Shown here in pieces: positions 1 through 6,070 of a stretch of DNA of 7,334 nucleotides. Position 1 is the stretch's first letter. Each line of letters begins with the position of its first letter. Under the pieces are notes generated by a model. That model saw nothing but the letters and a program-made list of their open reading frames with translations. It was not told the DNA's origin and did no database searches. Origin of the DNA: an uncultured Prevotellaceae bacterium (GTDB lineage Bacteria; Bacteroidota; Bacteroidia; Bacteroidales; Bacteroidaceae); the NCBI GenBank assembly GCA_937892315.1, contig CALAVF010000377.1, positions 1-7,334 of the forward strand. Reading direction: 5' to 3'. Both the position numbers and the translations under genes were made by a program.

Positions 1-165
1 GAGATGCTGCAAGAGATTATCGAACAGGAGGACAAGCGGGCTCCTTACACAGACGACCAACTGGTGGAGGTGATGAAGAAAAGGGGAATGACGCTGGCTC
101 GTCGAACCATCGCCAAATATCGTGTGGAGTTGGGCATCCCGTCAGTCAGCAATCGTCGTGGATGA
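1..165 (+). CDS. rpoN: RNA polymerase sigma-54 factor, C-terminal end (partial)
   Basis: The open frame enters from the left edge and ends at the TGA at 163-165, giving 54 residues. This is the C-terminal DNA-binding end of sigma-54, the sigma factor that recognises -24/-12 promoters and needs an AAA+ activator to open them. The diagnostic RpoN box is at 97-126 and reads ARRTIAKYRV, against the family form ARRTVAKYRE: one conservative Val-to-Ile change and a final Glu-to-Val. The preceding DKRAPYTDDQLVEVMKKRG and the following LGIPS are also typical of the family. The N-terminal activator-binding and core-binding regions lie outside the window, so integrity of the gene cannot be judged. The next gene starts 55 bases downstream on the same strand and may be partly co-transcribed. 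The identification is secure because the RpoN box is found essentially only in this family. Confidence 0.95.
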   Translation, partial: EMLQEIIEQEDKRAPYTDDQLVEVMKKRGMTLARRTIAKYRVELGIPSVSNRRG

Positions 166-174
166 ACAGGGAGA

Positions 175-182
175 TAGTTTTG
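175..182 (+). promoter_or_regulatory. possible Bacteroidota-type -7 promoter element
   Basis: TAGTTTTG matches the Bacteroides -7 consensus TAnnTTTG exactly and lies in the only real gap of the plus-strand gene run (166-220). A start of transcription near 188-190 would leave a leader of about 30 bases before the PAP2 gene. No TTTG -33 element is visible at the usual 19-21 base spacing upstream, where the DNA is still the end of rpoN. An 8-base match with two free positions can occur by chance, so this is only a candidate. Confidence 0.3.
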
Positions 183-220
183 GGAGAGATAAATAAGAAA
201 AGAAACACCAGATACGGAAT

Positions 221-844
221 ATGAGTGATAAACAACTGATTCGAATGGCAAAAGTGCTTTCGTCGCTTTTCAACCCTTTGTACGCCCCGCTGTGGGTGTT
301 CTTTGGGCTGTTCCTGTTCAGTTATCTGAAGATGTTGCCCTGGGGATATAAGTTGTTCATTGTCTGCATGGTGTATTTCTTCACTGTGTTTGTGCCGACC
401 ATCGGCATCACGCTCTTCCGCATTTTCAAGAAATGGACGCATCTGGAACTGAGCCACCGAGAGCATCGCCACATGCCTTACATCGTAGCATTGCTCAGTT
501 ACGCCACTTGTCTCACGGTGATGACGAAGATGAACACGGCGATGTTTTTCCGTGGGGTGGTGATGGCGGCACTGATATCCCAGATTATCTGCATCACTGT
601 CAATGCGTGGTGGAAGGTCAGCACACACATGGTCGGCATGGGTGGTTTGGTTGGGGCACTCAACGCGTTCAGCATTTTGTTCTTCTACAATCCCGTGTGG
701 CCTTTCTGCGGCTTGTTGATGCTTTCTGGGGCACTCGGCACCAGCCGAATCATTCTCCGTCAGCACAGTTTGGCTCAGGTGTTGGTGGGCTTTGGCATCG
801 GGTACGCCTGTTCCATGACGTTTATCTTAATCAGTTGGATGTAA
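221..844 (+). CDS. PAP2-like integral membrane protein
   Basis: This is a 207-residue, strongly hydrophobic protein with about five to six membrane segments (near 20-37, 43-66, 86-103, 108-129, 138-170 and 185-206). It resembles the phosphatidic acid phosphatase type 2 (PAP2) superfamily, whose members dephosphorylate lipid phosphates such as undecaprenyl pyrophosphate at the membrane. The third PAP2 motif is clear as SRIILRQH at 175-182, followed by AQVLVGFGIG. Motif 1 appears only as HREHRHMP (79-86) instead of K-x6-RP. Motif 2 is replaced by KVSTHMVGMGG (132-142) instead of PSGH, with Ser134 and His136 the probable equivalents. Chemistry and substrate are therefore uncertain. The start at 221 has an A-rich leader without a Shine-Dalgarno sequence, as usual in Bacteroidota. 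purE follows after 15 bases, and ispG lies two genes downstream, so an isoprenyl phosphate substrate is conceivable but inferred. Confidence 0.8.
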   Translation: MSDKQLIRMAKVLSSLFNPLYAPLWVFFGLFLFSYLKMLPWGYKLFIVCMVYFFTVFVPTIGITLFRIFKKWTHLELSHREHRHMPYIVALLSYATCLTVMTKMNTAMFFRGVVMAALISQIICITVNAWWKVSTHMVGMGGLVGALNAFSILFFYNPVWPFCGLLMLSGALGTSRIILRQHSLAQVLVGFGIGYACSMTFILISWM

Positions 845-859
845 TCAAAACGAGAAAAT

Positions 860-1369
860 ATGAAACCAATCGTATCAATTATCATGGGCAGCACGTCAGA
901 CCTTCCAGTCATGGAAAAGGCTGCCAAGTTCTTCGATGAAATGGAGATTCCTTTCGAAATCAACGCCCTTTCCGCCCATCGCACACCCGATGCTGTGGAA
1001 GCGTTTGCCAAAGGAGCGAAGGCTCGTGGCATCAAGGTCATCATTGCTGGTGCGGGAATGGCTGCCGCCTTGCCAGGTGTCATTGCCGCCAGCACCACAC
1101 TCCCGGTAATTGGTGTGCCTGTGAAAGGCAGCGTGTTGGATGGTGTTGATGCTGTCTATTCGATGTTGCAGATGCCTCCGGGCATTCCAGTGGCGACTGT
1201 TGCCATCAATGGTGCCCTCAATGCAGGAATCTTGGCTGTGCAGATGCTCGCTCTGTCCGACGAGGCGTTGGCTGAAAAGTTTGCTGCTTATAAGAACGGT
1301 CTCCGCAAGAAGATTGAGAAAGCGAACGAGGAACTGAAAGAGGTGAAATTCGCCTATAAATGTAATTGA
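860..1369 (+). CDS. purE: N5-carboxyaminoimidazole ribonucleotide mutase
   Basis: PurE converts N5-CAIR to CAIR in de novo purine synthesis, in the cytoplasm, as an octamer in characterised class I enzymes. The protein has 169 residues, the normal length. Visible motifs are GSTSD at 10-14 (phosphate binding), SAHRTP at 38-43 with the catalytic His at 40, GAGMAAALPG at 64-73, and the MPPGIPVATVAIN stretch near 105-117 that lines the active site. The whole chain is collinear with class I bacterial PurE. One oddity is Ala70, where E. coli and many class I enzymes have His in AAHLPG. The start follows the PAP2 stop by 15 A-rich bases, and ispG begins 26 bases after the stop, so this is an internal operon gene. 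The partner purK, needed to make N5-CAIR in the class I route, is not in the window. Confidence 0.95.
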   Translation: MKPIVSIIMGSTSDLPVMEKAAKFFDEMEIPFEINALSAHRTPDAVEAFAKGAKARGIKVIIAGAGMAAALPGVIAASTTLPVIGVPVKGSVLDGVDAVYSMLQMPPGIPVATVAINGALNAGILAVQMLALSDEALAEKFAAYKNGLRKKIEKANEELKEVKFAYKCN

Positions 1370-1395
1370 TTGTCCACCCCTATAAAAAGATTCCG

Positions 1396-2796
1396 ATGGC
1401 TTATCAGAGAAGAAAAACAATCTCCGTAAATGTTGGCGGTTTGATGCTGGGTAGCGAATACCCGATTCGTGTTCAGTCGATGGCAAACACTTCGACGATG
1501 GATACGGAAGGTTCCATCGCTCAGGCAAAACGCATTGTGGATGCTGGCGGTGAGGTGGTGCGTTTCACTACGCAGGGGCAGCGTGAAGCCCTCAACATGG
1601 CGAACATCAAAAGCGGATTGCGTGCGGCGGGTTACACGGTTCCGCTGGTTGCCGACGTGCATTTCAATGCTGCCGTTGCTGATACGGCTGCCACCATTTG
1701 CGAAAAAGTCCGTATCAATCCAGGCAATTATGTTGACCCTGCCAGAACCTTTAAGAAATTGGAGTACACAGATGCCGAATATGCCGATGAAATCGTGAAA
1801 ATTGAAGAACGGTTAGTGCCGTTTCTCAACATCTGCAAGGAACACCACACTGCCATCCGCATTGGCGTGAATCATGGCTCTTTGAGTGACCGAATCATGT
1901 CGCGATATGGCGATACGCCTGAGGGTATGGTGGAGTCGTGCATGGAATTTTTGCGAATCTGTGTTCGAGAGCAGTTTACCGATGTGGTCATTTCCATCAA
2001 GGCGAGCAACACGGTGGTGATGGTACGCACCGTTCGCCTTTTGGTCAAGGAAATGGAGAAGGAAGGCATGGCATTCCCTCTGCATTTGGGTGTGACCGAG
2101 GCGGGAGAAGGCGAGGACGGACGCATCAAGAGTGCTGTTGGCATTGGTGCTTTGCTTTGCGAAGGCATTGGCGACACCATCCGTGTCTCCCTCTCCGAAG
2201 CCCCCGAACGAGAGATTCCCGTTGCACGGAAATTGGTCGATTCCATCGAGGAATGTGCCCAATTGCGAGCCGTGGCTAAGGCATCAATCGCGAACGATAC
2301 GGTGACGGTAGAGTTCCACGAAACGGATTGGGAAACCCTGCAACTGAAAGCCGCCATGACGGTGGGTGCCGTGTTCATCGACCAATTGGCACATCAACTG
2401 GTCATCAAGAACGATGGTTTTGCCGAAAATCTTCTTACCGATTTGTCCGACGGAATCCTTCAGGCGGCTCGAATCAAGTTCACAAAGACGGAATACATCA
2501 GTTGTCCTGGCTGCGGTCGGACGCTCTACAACTTGGAGAAAACCATTGCCAAGATTCGTGCTGCTGTGAGCCAACGTGCCATGACCGACAAACGTTTCGC
2601 CACTCTCAAAATTGGCATTATGGGCTGCATCGTCAATGGTCCTGGCGAAATGGCAGATGCTGACTATGGCTATGTTGGTGCCGGCGTTGGTAAAGTCTCG
2701 CTTTATAAGCAGAAAGTGTGCATCGAGAAAAACATTCCTGAAGCCGAAGCCGTGGAGCGATTGATACAGTTCATTGAAAACGATTTATCCTCTTAA
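1396..2796 (+). CDS. ispG: (E)-4-hydroxy-3-methylbut-2-enyl-diphosphate synthase, short-insert form
   Basis: IspG (GcpE) reductively converts MEcPP to HMBPP in the MEP isoprenoid pathway, using a [4Fe-4S] cluster. The cluster ligands are all present: Cys370 and Cys373 (SCPGCGRT), Cys411 (MGCIVNGPGE) and Glu418. The N-terminal TIM-barrel domain begins with PIRVQSM and TSTMDT and continues with VADVHFN, EKVRINPGNY and GVNHGSL; the C-terminal cluster domain begins near 359. The protein has 466 residues. E. coli IspG has about 372 with no insert, and the usual Bacteroidales and plant forms have about 600 because of an A* domain between barrel and cluster domain. Here only about 75 residues (284-358) lie between them, resembling the last part of A* (DWETLQLKAAMTVGAVFID). 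I chose ATG 1396 over TTG 1366 because TTG 1366 overlaps the purE stop and adds ten unconserved residues. lemA follows after 13 bases. Confidence 0.95.
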   Translation: MAYQRRKTISVNVGGLMLGSEYPIRVQSMANTSTMDTEGSIAQAKRIVDAGGEVVRFTTQGQREALNMANIKSGLRAAGYTVPLVADVHFNAAVADTAATICEKVRINPGNYVDPARTFKKLEYTDAEYADEIVKIEERLVPFLNICKEHHTAIRIGVNHGSLSDRIMSRYGDTPEGMVESCMEFLRICVREQFTDVVISIKASNTVVMVRTVRLLVKEMEKEGMAFPLHLGVTEAGEGEDGRIKSAVGIGALLCEGIGDTIRVSLSEAPEREIPVARKLVDSIEECAQLRAVAKASIANDTVTVEFHETDWETLQLKAAMTVGAVFIDQLAHQLVIKNDGFAENLLTDLSDGILQAARIKFTKTEYISCPGCGRTLYNLEKTIAKIRAAVSQRAMTDKRFATLKIGIMGCIVNGPGEMADADYGYVGAGVGKVSLYKQKVCIEKNIPEAEAVERLIQFIENDLSS

Positions 2797-2809
2797 ATAC
2801 CCCAAGACT

Positions 2810-3361
2810 ATGACACCTATTATCATTGGAATATTGATACTTTTCGTTATCCTTTTCTTTGTGATAACCTATAATTTATTGGTGCAATCTCGCAACAAGG
2901 TGAAGGAGGCATTCTCCACGATGGATGTCTATCTGAAAAAGCGTTATGACCTCATCCCAAGCCTCGTGGAAGTGGTGAAGGGATATGCAGGGCATGAAAC
3001 AGAGACGTTGCAGAAAGTGGCACAGATGCGTGGAGGAATGCAGGACGGAGATTTAAACCGTGTCATTGACGGCGAGATGAAGATTGGGGATGCACTGAAG
3101 TCGCTTTTGGTCGTGGTGGAAGCCTATCCTGACCTGAAAGCGAACACAAACTTCTTGGATTTGCAGAAACGCCTCTCGAAGATGGAAGAGGAGATAGCCT
3201 TCTCGCGTCGTTACTACAATGGCAGTGTGAGAGGGTATAACAACCTGTGTCAGATGTTCCCTTGGAACCTTGTAGCTTCTATCTTCGGATTCAAAGCACT
3301 GCCGATGTACGCAGTGGATAGCGAACAGGAACGTAAAGTTGTCAACGTCAAATTCTCATAG
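2810..3361 (+). CDS. LemA family membrane protein
   Basis: This is a 183-residue LemA-family protein (PF04011). A single hydrophobic segment at residues 4-24 anchors it at the N terminus, followed by a mostly helical soluble part. Family hallmarks are QSRNKVKEAFSTMDVYLKKR (26-45) running into YDLIPSLVEVVKGYAGHE, then YPDLKAN (106-112), EEEIAFSRRYYN (126-137), and a C-terminal FPWNLVASIFGF stretch. The molecular role of LemA is not established; bacterial LemA genes commonly sit beside membrane proteins with DUF2207 or TPM domains, as here. I chose ATG 2810 over a TTG at 2774 that lies inside the ispG end and would add a charged extension before the membrane anchor. The gene starts 13 bases after ispG and ends 4 bases before the DUF2207 gene, so the two are probably co-translated. 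Confidence 0.92.
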   Translation: MTPIIIGILILFVILFFVITYNLLVQSRNKVKEAFSTMDVYLKKRYDLIPSLVEVVKGYAGHETETLQKVAQMRGGMQDGDLNRVIDGEMKIGDALKSLLVVVEAYPDLKANTNFLDLQKRLSKMEEEIAFSRRYYNGSVRGYNNLCQMFPWNLVASIFGFKALPMYAVDSEQERKVVNVKFS

Positions 3362-3365
3362 CGTC

Positions 3366-5327
3366 ATGAAAACCGTTCGAATCCTCTTTCTTTCCCTCCT
3401 TTTCGCATTCGGAATGACGGCGAAGGCTGACAGGGGTGGATACCACTACACCAATTTTCAGGTGGAAGCCGTCGTACACAAAGACAACGTGTGGGATGTC
3501 ACCGAGGTGATGGATGTTTACTTCACAGAGTCTCGCCACGGCATCTATCGCTACATTCCCAAAAGGTTCTTCTTGCAGCATGATGTCTCAAGAGATAAAG
3601 GTCAGACCCCCAAGGTGATTGAGGGGCAAGTGGTGCAAGACTGGCGAAAGTTCCGCTATGTAAGTAAAGTGGGACATGTTCGTGTGGCAGATTGGGAATA
3701 CACGACTGAAGACAGCGACAATGAGTTCTGTGTCATTCGCATAGGTAGTGCCAACAGGGAAGTGACAGGTACTCAGCGATACACGGTACATTATAAATAT
3801 ACCTATCGTGATGACCGTCGTCCAGACTTCGACTATCTTTTCCACACCGTTTTGGGCACCGATTTCAACGAAGACATCGACAAGTTCAGTTTCACGTTGA
3901 AGTTTGAAAAGCCCTTGCCATCAGACATCTTGAAACGCCTGGAAGTCTATAGCGGAGAATATGGCAACACGGAGAATGCCGTGCAGAATCTGGTGCTCAA
4001 AGCCAATGCTCACATGATTTCGGGTCATGCCGAGGGTCTCAAACCTCACCAGGGCGTCACCCTCTACGCCAAATTGCCTGCCGATTATTATGAAGATGTG
4101 GAGGCGGTCAACTATCTCTGGCATTACCTCTTTTTCGGCATCACCCTCCTGCTGATTGTGGCGATTATCTATGCGATGTTTACCATCAAACGTGGTCGCC
4201 CCACCAAGGTGATAGAGTTTTATCCGCCAGAAGACATCAGCAGTGGTGAGGTCGGCACCATCATTGACGATAGCGTGGATGATGAAGATTTGGCGTCGCT
4301 CATTCCGTGGTTGGCAGGGCAAGGCTACATCAGCATCAAAGAGATAGAGGAAAAGAAGATTTTTGGCACCAATCGGGATTTGCAACTCACCAAACTGAAA
4401 GACCTTCCTGCTGATGCCCCTAAATACCAGAAGGGCATGATGGAACTGTTCTTCTCTGGAGGAAAATCCGTCGTCAACCTGAAGGATATGGGCGAAAAAC
4501 CCAAGAAGGTGGAGAGCATCAAGAACCAGTTGCGAAAGAAATTCTCGGGAAAGAAGCAACTGACCCGAATCGACCACCGAGTTTGGCTTTATCTGCCCCT
4601 GTGGGTGTTCAGCACATTGGTGTTTGCCACCAATTCGGTGGTGGAAACTTTTGATGCGAGTGAAGTCATCTTTGCCATACTGCTTTGGGCACTTCCCTTT
4701 GCCTTAGGTTGGTTGGCACGTTTCTTGCAGAGCAGTTCAGATATTCTTGGTGCCACATGGCAGAAGTGGGCAGCCTTTTTTGTCAAGGCACTCGTCATGG
4801 CTGTCATTTGCTACTTCTATTGCGAAGTGATTCCCGACTATGGTGCCCCGATGAGCAAGTGGGTGATCATTGCCCTCTTCTTCGTGTGCTTCCTGCTGTG
4901 CGAGTTGTCTGGCCGATTCAATGTCGATACTGATTACCGCCTGCAGATGATGGGACGTTTGCTGGGCTTCAAGGAGTTCATCAAGACCGCCGAGCAGTCG
5001 CGTTTGGAGGCATTGCAGGCCGAAGACCCCCAATACTTCTACAAGGTGTTGCCATACGCTATGGTATTCGGCTTGACCAAGAAGTGGACAAAACTCTTCG
5101 AGAAAATCAATGTGCAGCAGCCAAATTGGTACGAGTCATCGAACGCACTGACAGGTCATGCACTCACCTCCCACATGACCAGCAGCCTCCTTTCAACCAC
5201 CAGCAGTGTCATCAGGACGGTCAGCCACGACAGCAGTTCCTCTGGCGGTAGCGGTGGCGGCGGTGGTTTCTCTGGTGGTGGCTTTTCCGGCGGCGGAGGA
5301 GGCGGCGGCGGTGGCGGCAGTTGGTAA
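3366..5327 (+). CDS. DUF2207 domain membrane protein with Gly-rich C-terminal tail
   Basis: The protein has 653 residues. A signal peptide covers 1-21, with probable cleavage after Ala-Lys-Ala. An exported N-terminal DUF2207 domain spans about 22-245 and carries the hallmark HGIYRYIP at 58-65. A membrane segment at about 252-272 is followed by a cytoplasmic stretch (YPPEDISSGEVG from 286, then a winged-helix-like region to about 395). Four more membrane segments fall near 406-426, 433-453, 468-488 and 496-516. The family's C-terminal region includes GFKEFIKTAEQSRLEAL (534-550) and LPYAMVFGLTKKW (562-574). The last 27 residues are a Gly/Ser/Phe tail ending in Ser-Trp. The function of the family is unknown. 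Its position 4 bases after lemA suggests they work together in the envelope. ATG 3366 is preferred to TTG 3339, which overlaps lemA and would put polar residues before the signal peptide. coaX follows after 32 bases. Confidence 0.9.
   Translation: MKTVRILFLSLLFAFGMTAKADRGGYHYTNFQVEAVVHKDNVWDVTEVMDVYFTESRHGIYRYIPKRFFLQHDVSRDKGQTPKVIEGQVVQDWRKFRYVSKVGHVRVADWEYTTEDSDNEFCVIRIGSANREVTGTQRYTVHYKYTYRDDRRPDFDYLFHTVLGTDFNEDIDKFSFTLKFEKPLPSDILKRLEVYSGEYGNTENAVQNLVLKANAHMISGHAEGLKPHQGVTLYAKLPADYYEDVEAVNYLWHYLFFGITLLLIVAIIYAMFTIKRGRPTKVIEFYPPEDISSGEVGTIIDDSVDDEDLASLIPWLAGQGYISIKEIEEKKIFGTNRDLQLTKLKDLPADAPKYQKGMMELFFSGGKSVVNLKDMGEKPKKVESIKNQLRKKFSGKKQLTRIDHRVWLYLPLWVFSTLVFATNSVVETFDASEVIFAILLWALPFALGWLARFLQSSSDILGATWQKWAAFFVKALVMAVICYFYCEVIPDYGAPMSKWVIIALFFVCFLLCELSGRFNVDTDYRLQMMGRLLGFKEFIKTAEQSRLEALQAEDPQYFYKVLPYAMVFGLTKKWTKLFEKINVQQPNWYESSNALTGHALTSHMTSSLLSTTSSVIRTVSHDSSSSGGSGGGGGFSGGGFSGGGGGGGGGGSW
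5244..5324 (+). repeat. GGN low-complexity tract encoding the Gly-rich tail
   Basis: This is a run of GGC, GGT and GGA codons with two FSGGG units in tandem (from about 5268 to 5297), encoding residues 627-653 of the DUF2207 protein. Twenty of the 25 residues at 627-651 are Gly, ending in ten consecutive Gly codons and then Ser-Trp-stop. The local G+C content is far above the flanks. It is in frame and part of the gene; similar tails ending in Trp are seen in other DUF2207 and TPM-domain proteins. Such a tract is prone to gain or loss of triplets. Confidence 0.85.
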
Positions 5328-5359
5328 TGCCATCCCTTTCATCCTCAAAACATCCGATT

Positions 5360-6070
5360 ATGAAACTATTGATAGACATCGGAAACACATCGGCAAAACT
5401 TGCCGTTGCGTCTGATGAACAGATTCTCCACTTTGAGCGTCTCTCTGAATCTTGGAGCGACGCCTTTCGGCGTTTGACCACCCTCTACGCCCCCATCGAC
5501 GCCGTGCGTATCGCCACTGTGGCAGGCGAAGATGCGGCTTTGCGGGAGGCACTCGATGCCTTGGGGCTTCCAGTCCTGTGGCTGACGGCAGAGGTGCCAT
5601 GCCCCATCAAGCCCGTTCCCAATGTCCCGAAAGGATTGGGGGCTGACCGATGGGCGGCAGATATCGGGGCGATGTCGGAAGATGCCGAGCACACCCTCCT
5701 CATCGTCGATGCAGGCACCTGCATCACCTACGATGTGATTTCCTCTGGTGGCGAGATTCTTGGGGGAGTCATCTCGCCAGGGGTACAACTGCGGCTCAAT
5801 GCCATGCACGAACACACCGCCTTGTTGCCTCAGATTCAGGCAGAAAAGGAGGCCGTCGTCTTAGGACATGACACTCGCACAGCCATGCTCTCGGCGGCAG
5901 TCAATGGAGCACGCTTCGAGATAGAGGGATATGTCCGTCATCTGCTGAAAGACCATTCCGACCTGCATGTCTTCATCACAGGGGGAAACAAAATTGACTT
6001 GGCAGATGACATCACCTGCCAAGTCACATACGACCCTTACTTAGTCTTCAAGGGATTGAAATGTCTATAG
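5360..6070 (+). CDS. coaX: type III pantothenate kinase
   Basis: CoaX phosphorylates pantothenate with ATP, the first step of coenzyme A synthesis, in the cytoplasm. The protein has 236 residues, close to the family's normal length. It shows the acetate/sugar-kinase (ASKHA) fold signatures: DIGNTSAK at 6-13 (phosphate loop), GADRW at 94-98 with the catalytic-type Asp96, DAGT at 117-120, GGVISPGVQLR at 135-145, and FITGG at 205-209. ATG 5360 is chosen because MKLLIDIGNT is the normal CoaX N terminus. An in-frame ATG at 5327 overlaps the DUF2207 stop (TAATG) and would add 11 residues that look non-family. The stop at 6068-6070 lies inside the convergent phosphatase gene, a 23-bp tail-to-tail overlap, and codons 213-222 also form a hairpin. 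Neither appears to disrupt the protein. Confidence 0.95.
   Translation: MKLLIDIGNTSAKLAVASDEQILHFERLSESWSDAFRRLTTLYAPIDAVRIATVAGEDAALREALDALGLPVLWLTAEVPCPIKPVPNVPKGLGADRWAADIGAMSEDAEHTLLIVDAGTCITYDVISSGGEILGGVISPGVQLRLNAMHEHTALLPQIQAEKEAVVLGHDTRTAMLSAAVNGARFEIEGYVRHLLKDHSDLHVFITGGNKIDLADDITCQVTYDPYLVFKGLKCL
5985..6026 (-). terminator. intrinsic terminator candidate for the phosphatase gene, inside coaX
   Basis: An 11-bp perfect inverted repeat (TGACTTGGCAG at 5995-6005 and CTGCCAAGTCA at 6016-6026) flanks a 10-base loop. Read on the minus strand, the second arm is followed at once by ATTTTGTTT (5994-5986), a U-rich tail. The stem begins 21 bases after the minus-strand stop codon (6050-6048), the right place to end the phosphatase transcript. 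On the plus strand no T-run follows, so it would work in one direction only. It lies wholly within the coaX coding sequence. The assignment rests on structure and position alone. Confidence 0.6.

Noticed and set aside
146..766. 206-codon open frame on the minus strand opposite the PAP2 gene
   Set aside because: It is the antisense shadow of a well-supported membrane protein; its product is rich in His, Glu and Arg with no recognisable motif.
1366..1395. Upstream TTG start for ispG
   Set aside because: It overlaps the purE stop and adds ten residues outside the family's conserved N terminus; ATG 1396 fits better.
896..1528. 210-codon minus-strand frame across purE and the start of ispG
   Set aside because: It spans two genes of certain identity on the other strand and shows no domain.
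2774..2809. Upstream TTG start for lemA
   Set aside because: It lies within the end of ispG and would place a charged extension before the membrane anchor.
3921..4577. 218-codon minus-strand frame inside the DUF2207 gene
   Set aside because: The plus-strand frame has signal peptide, family motifs and membrane segments; the antisense product has no recognisable feature.
5236..5324. Gly-rich tract as a collagen-like or CRISPR-like repeat
   Set aside because: There is no regular Gly-x-y period and no spacers; it is an in-frame low-complexity tail of the upstream gene.
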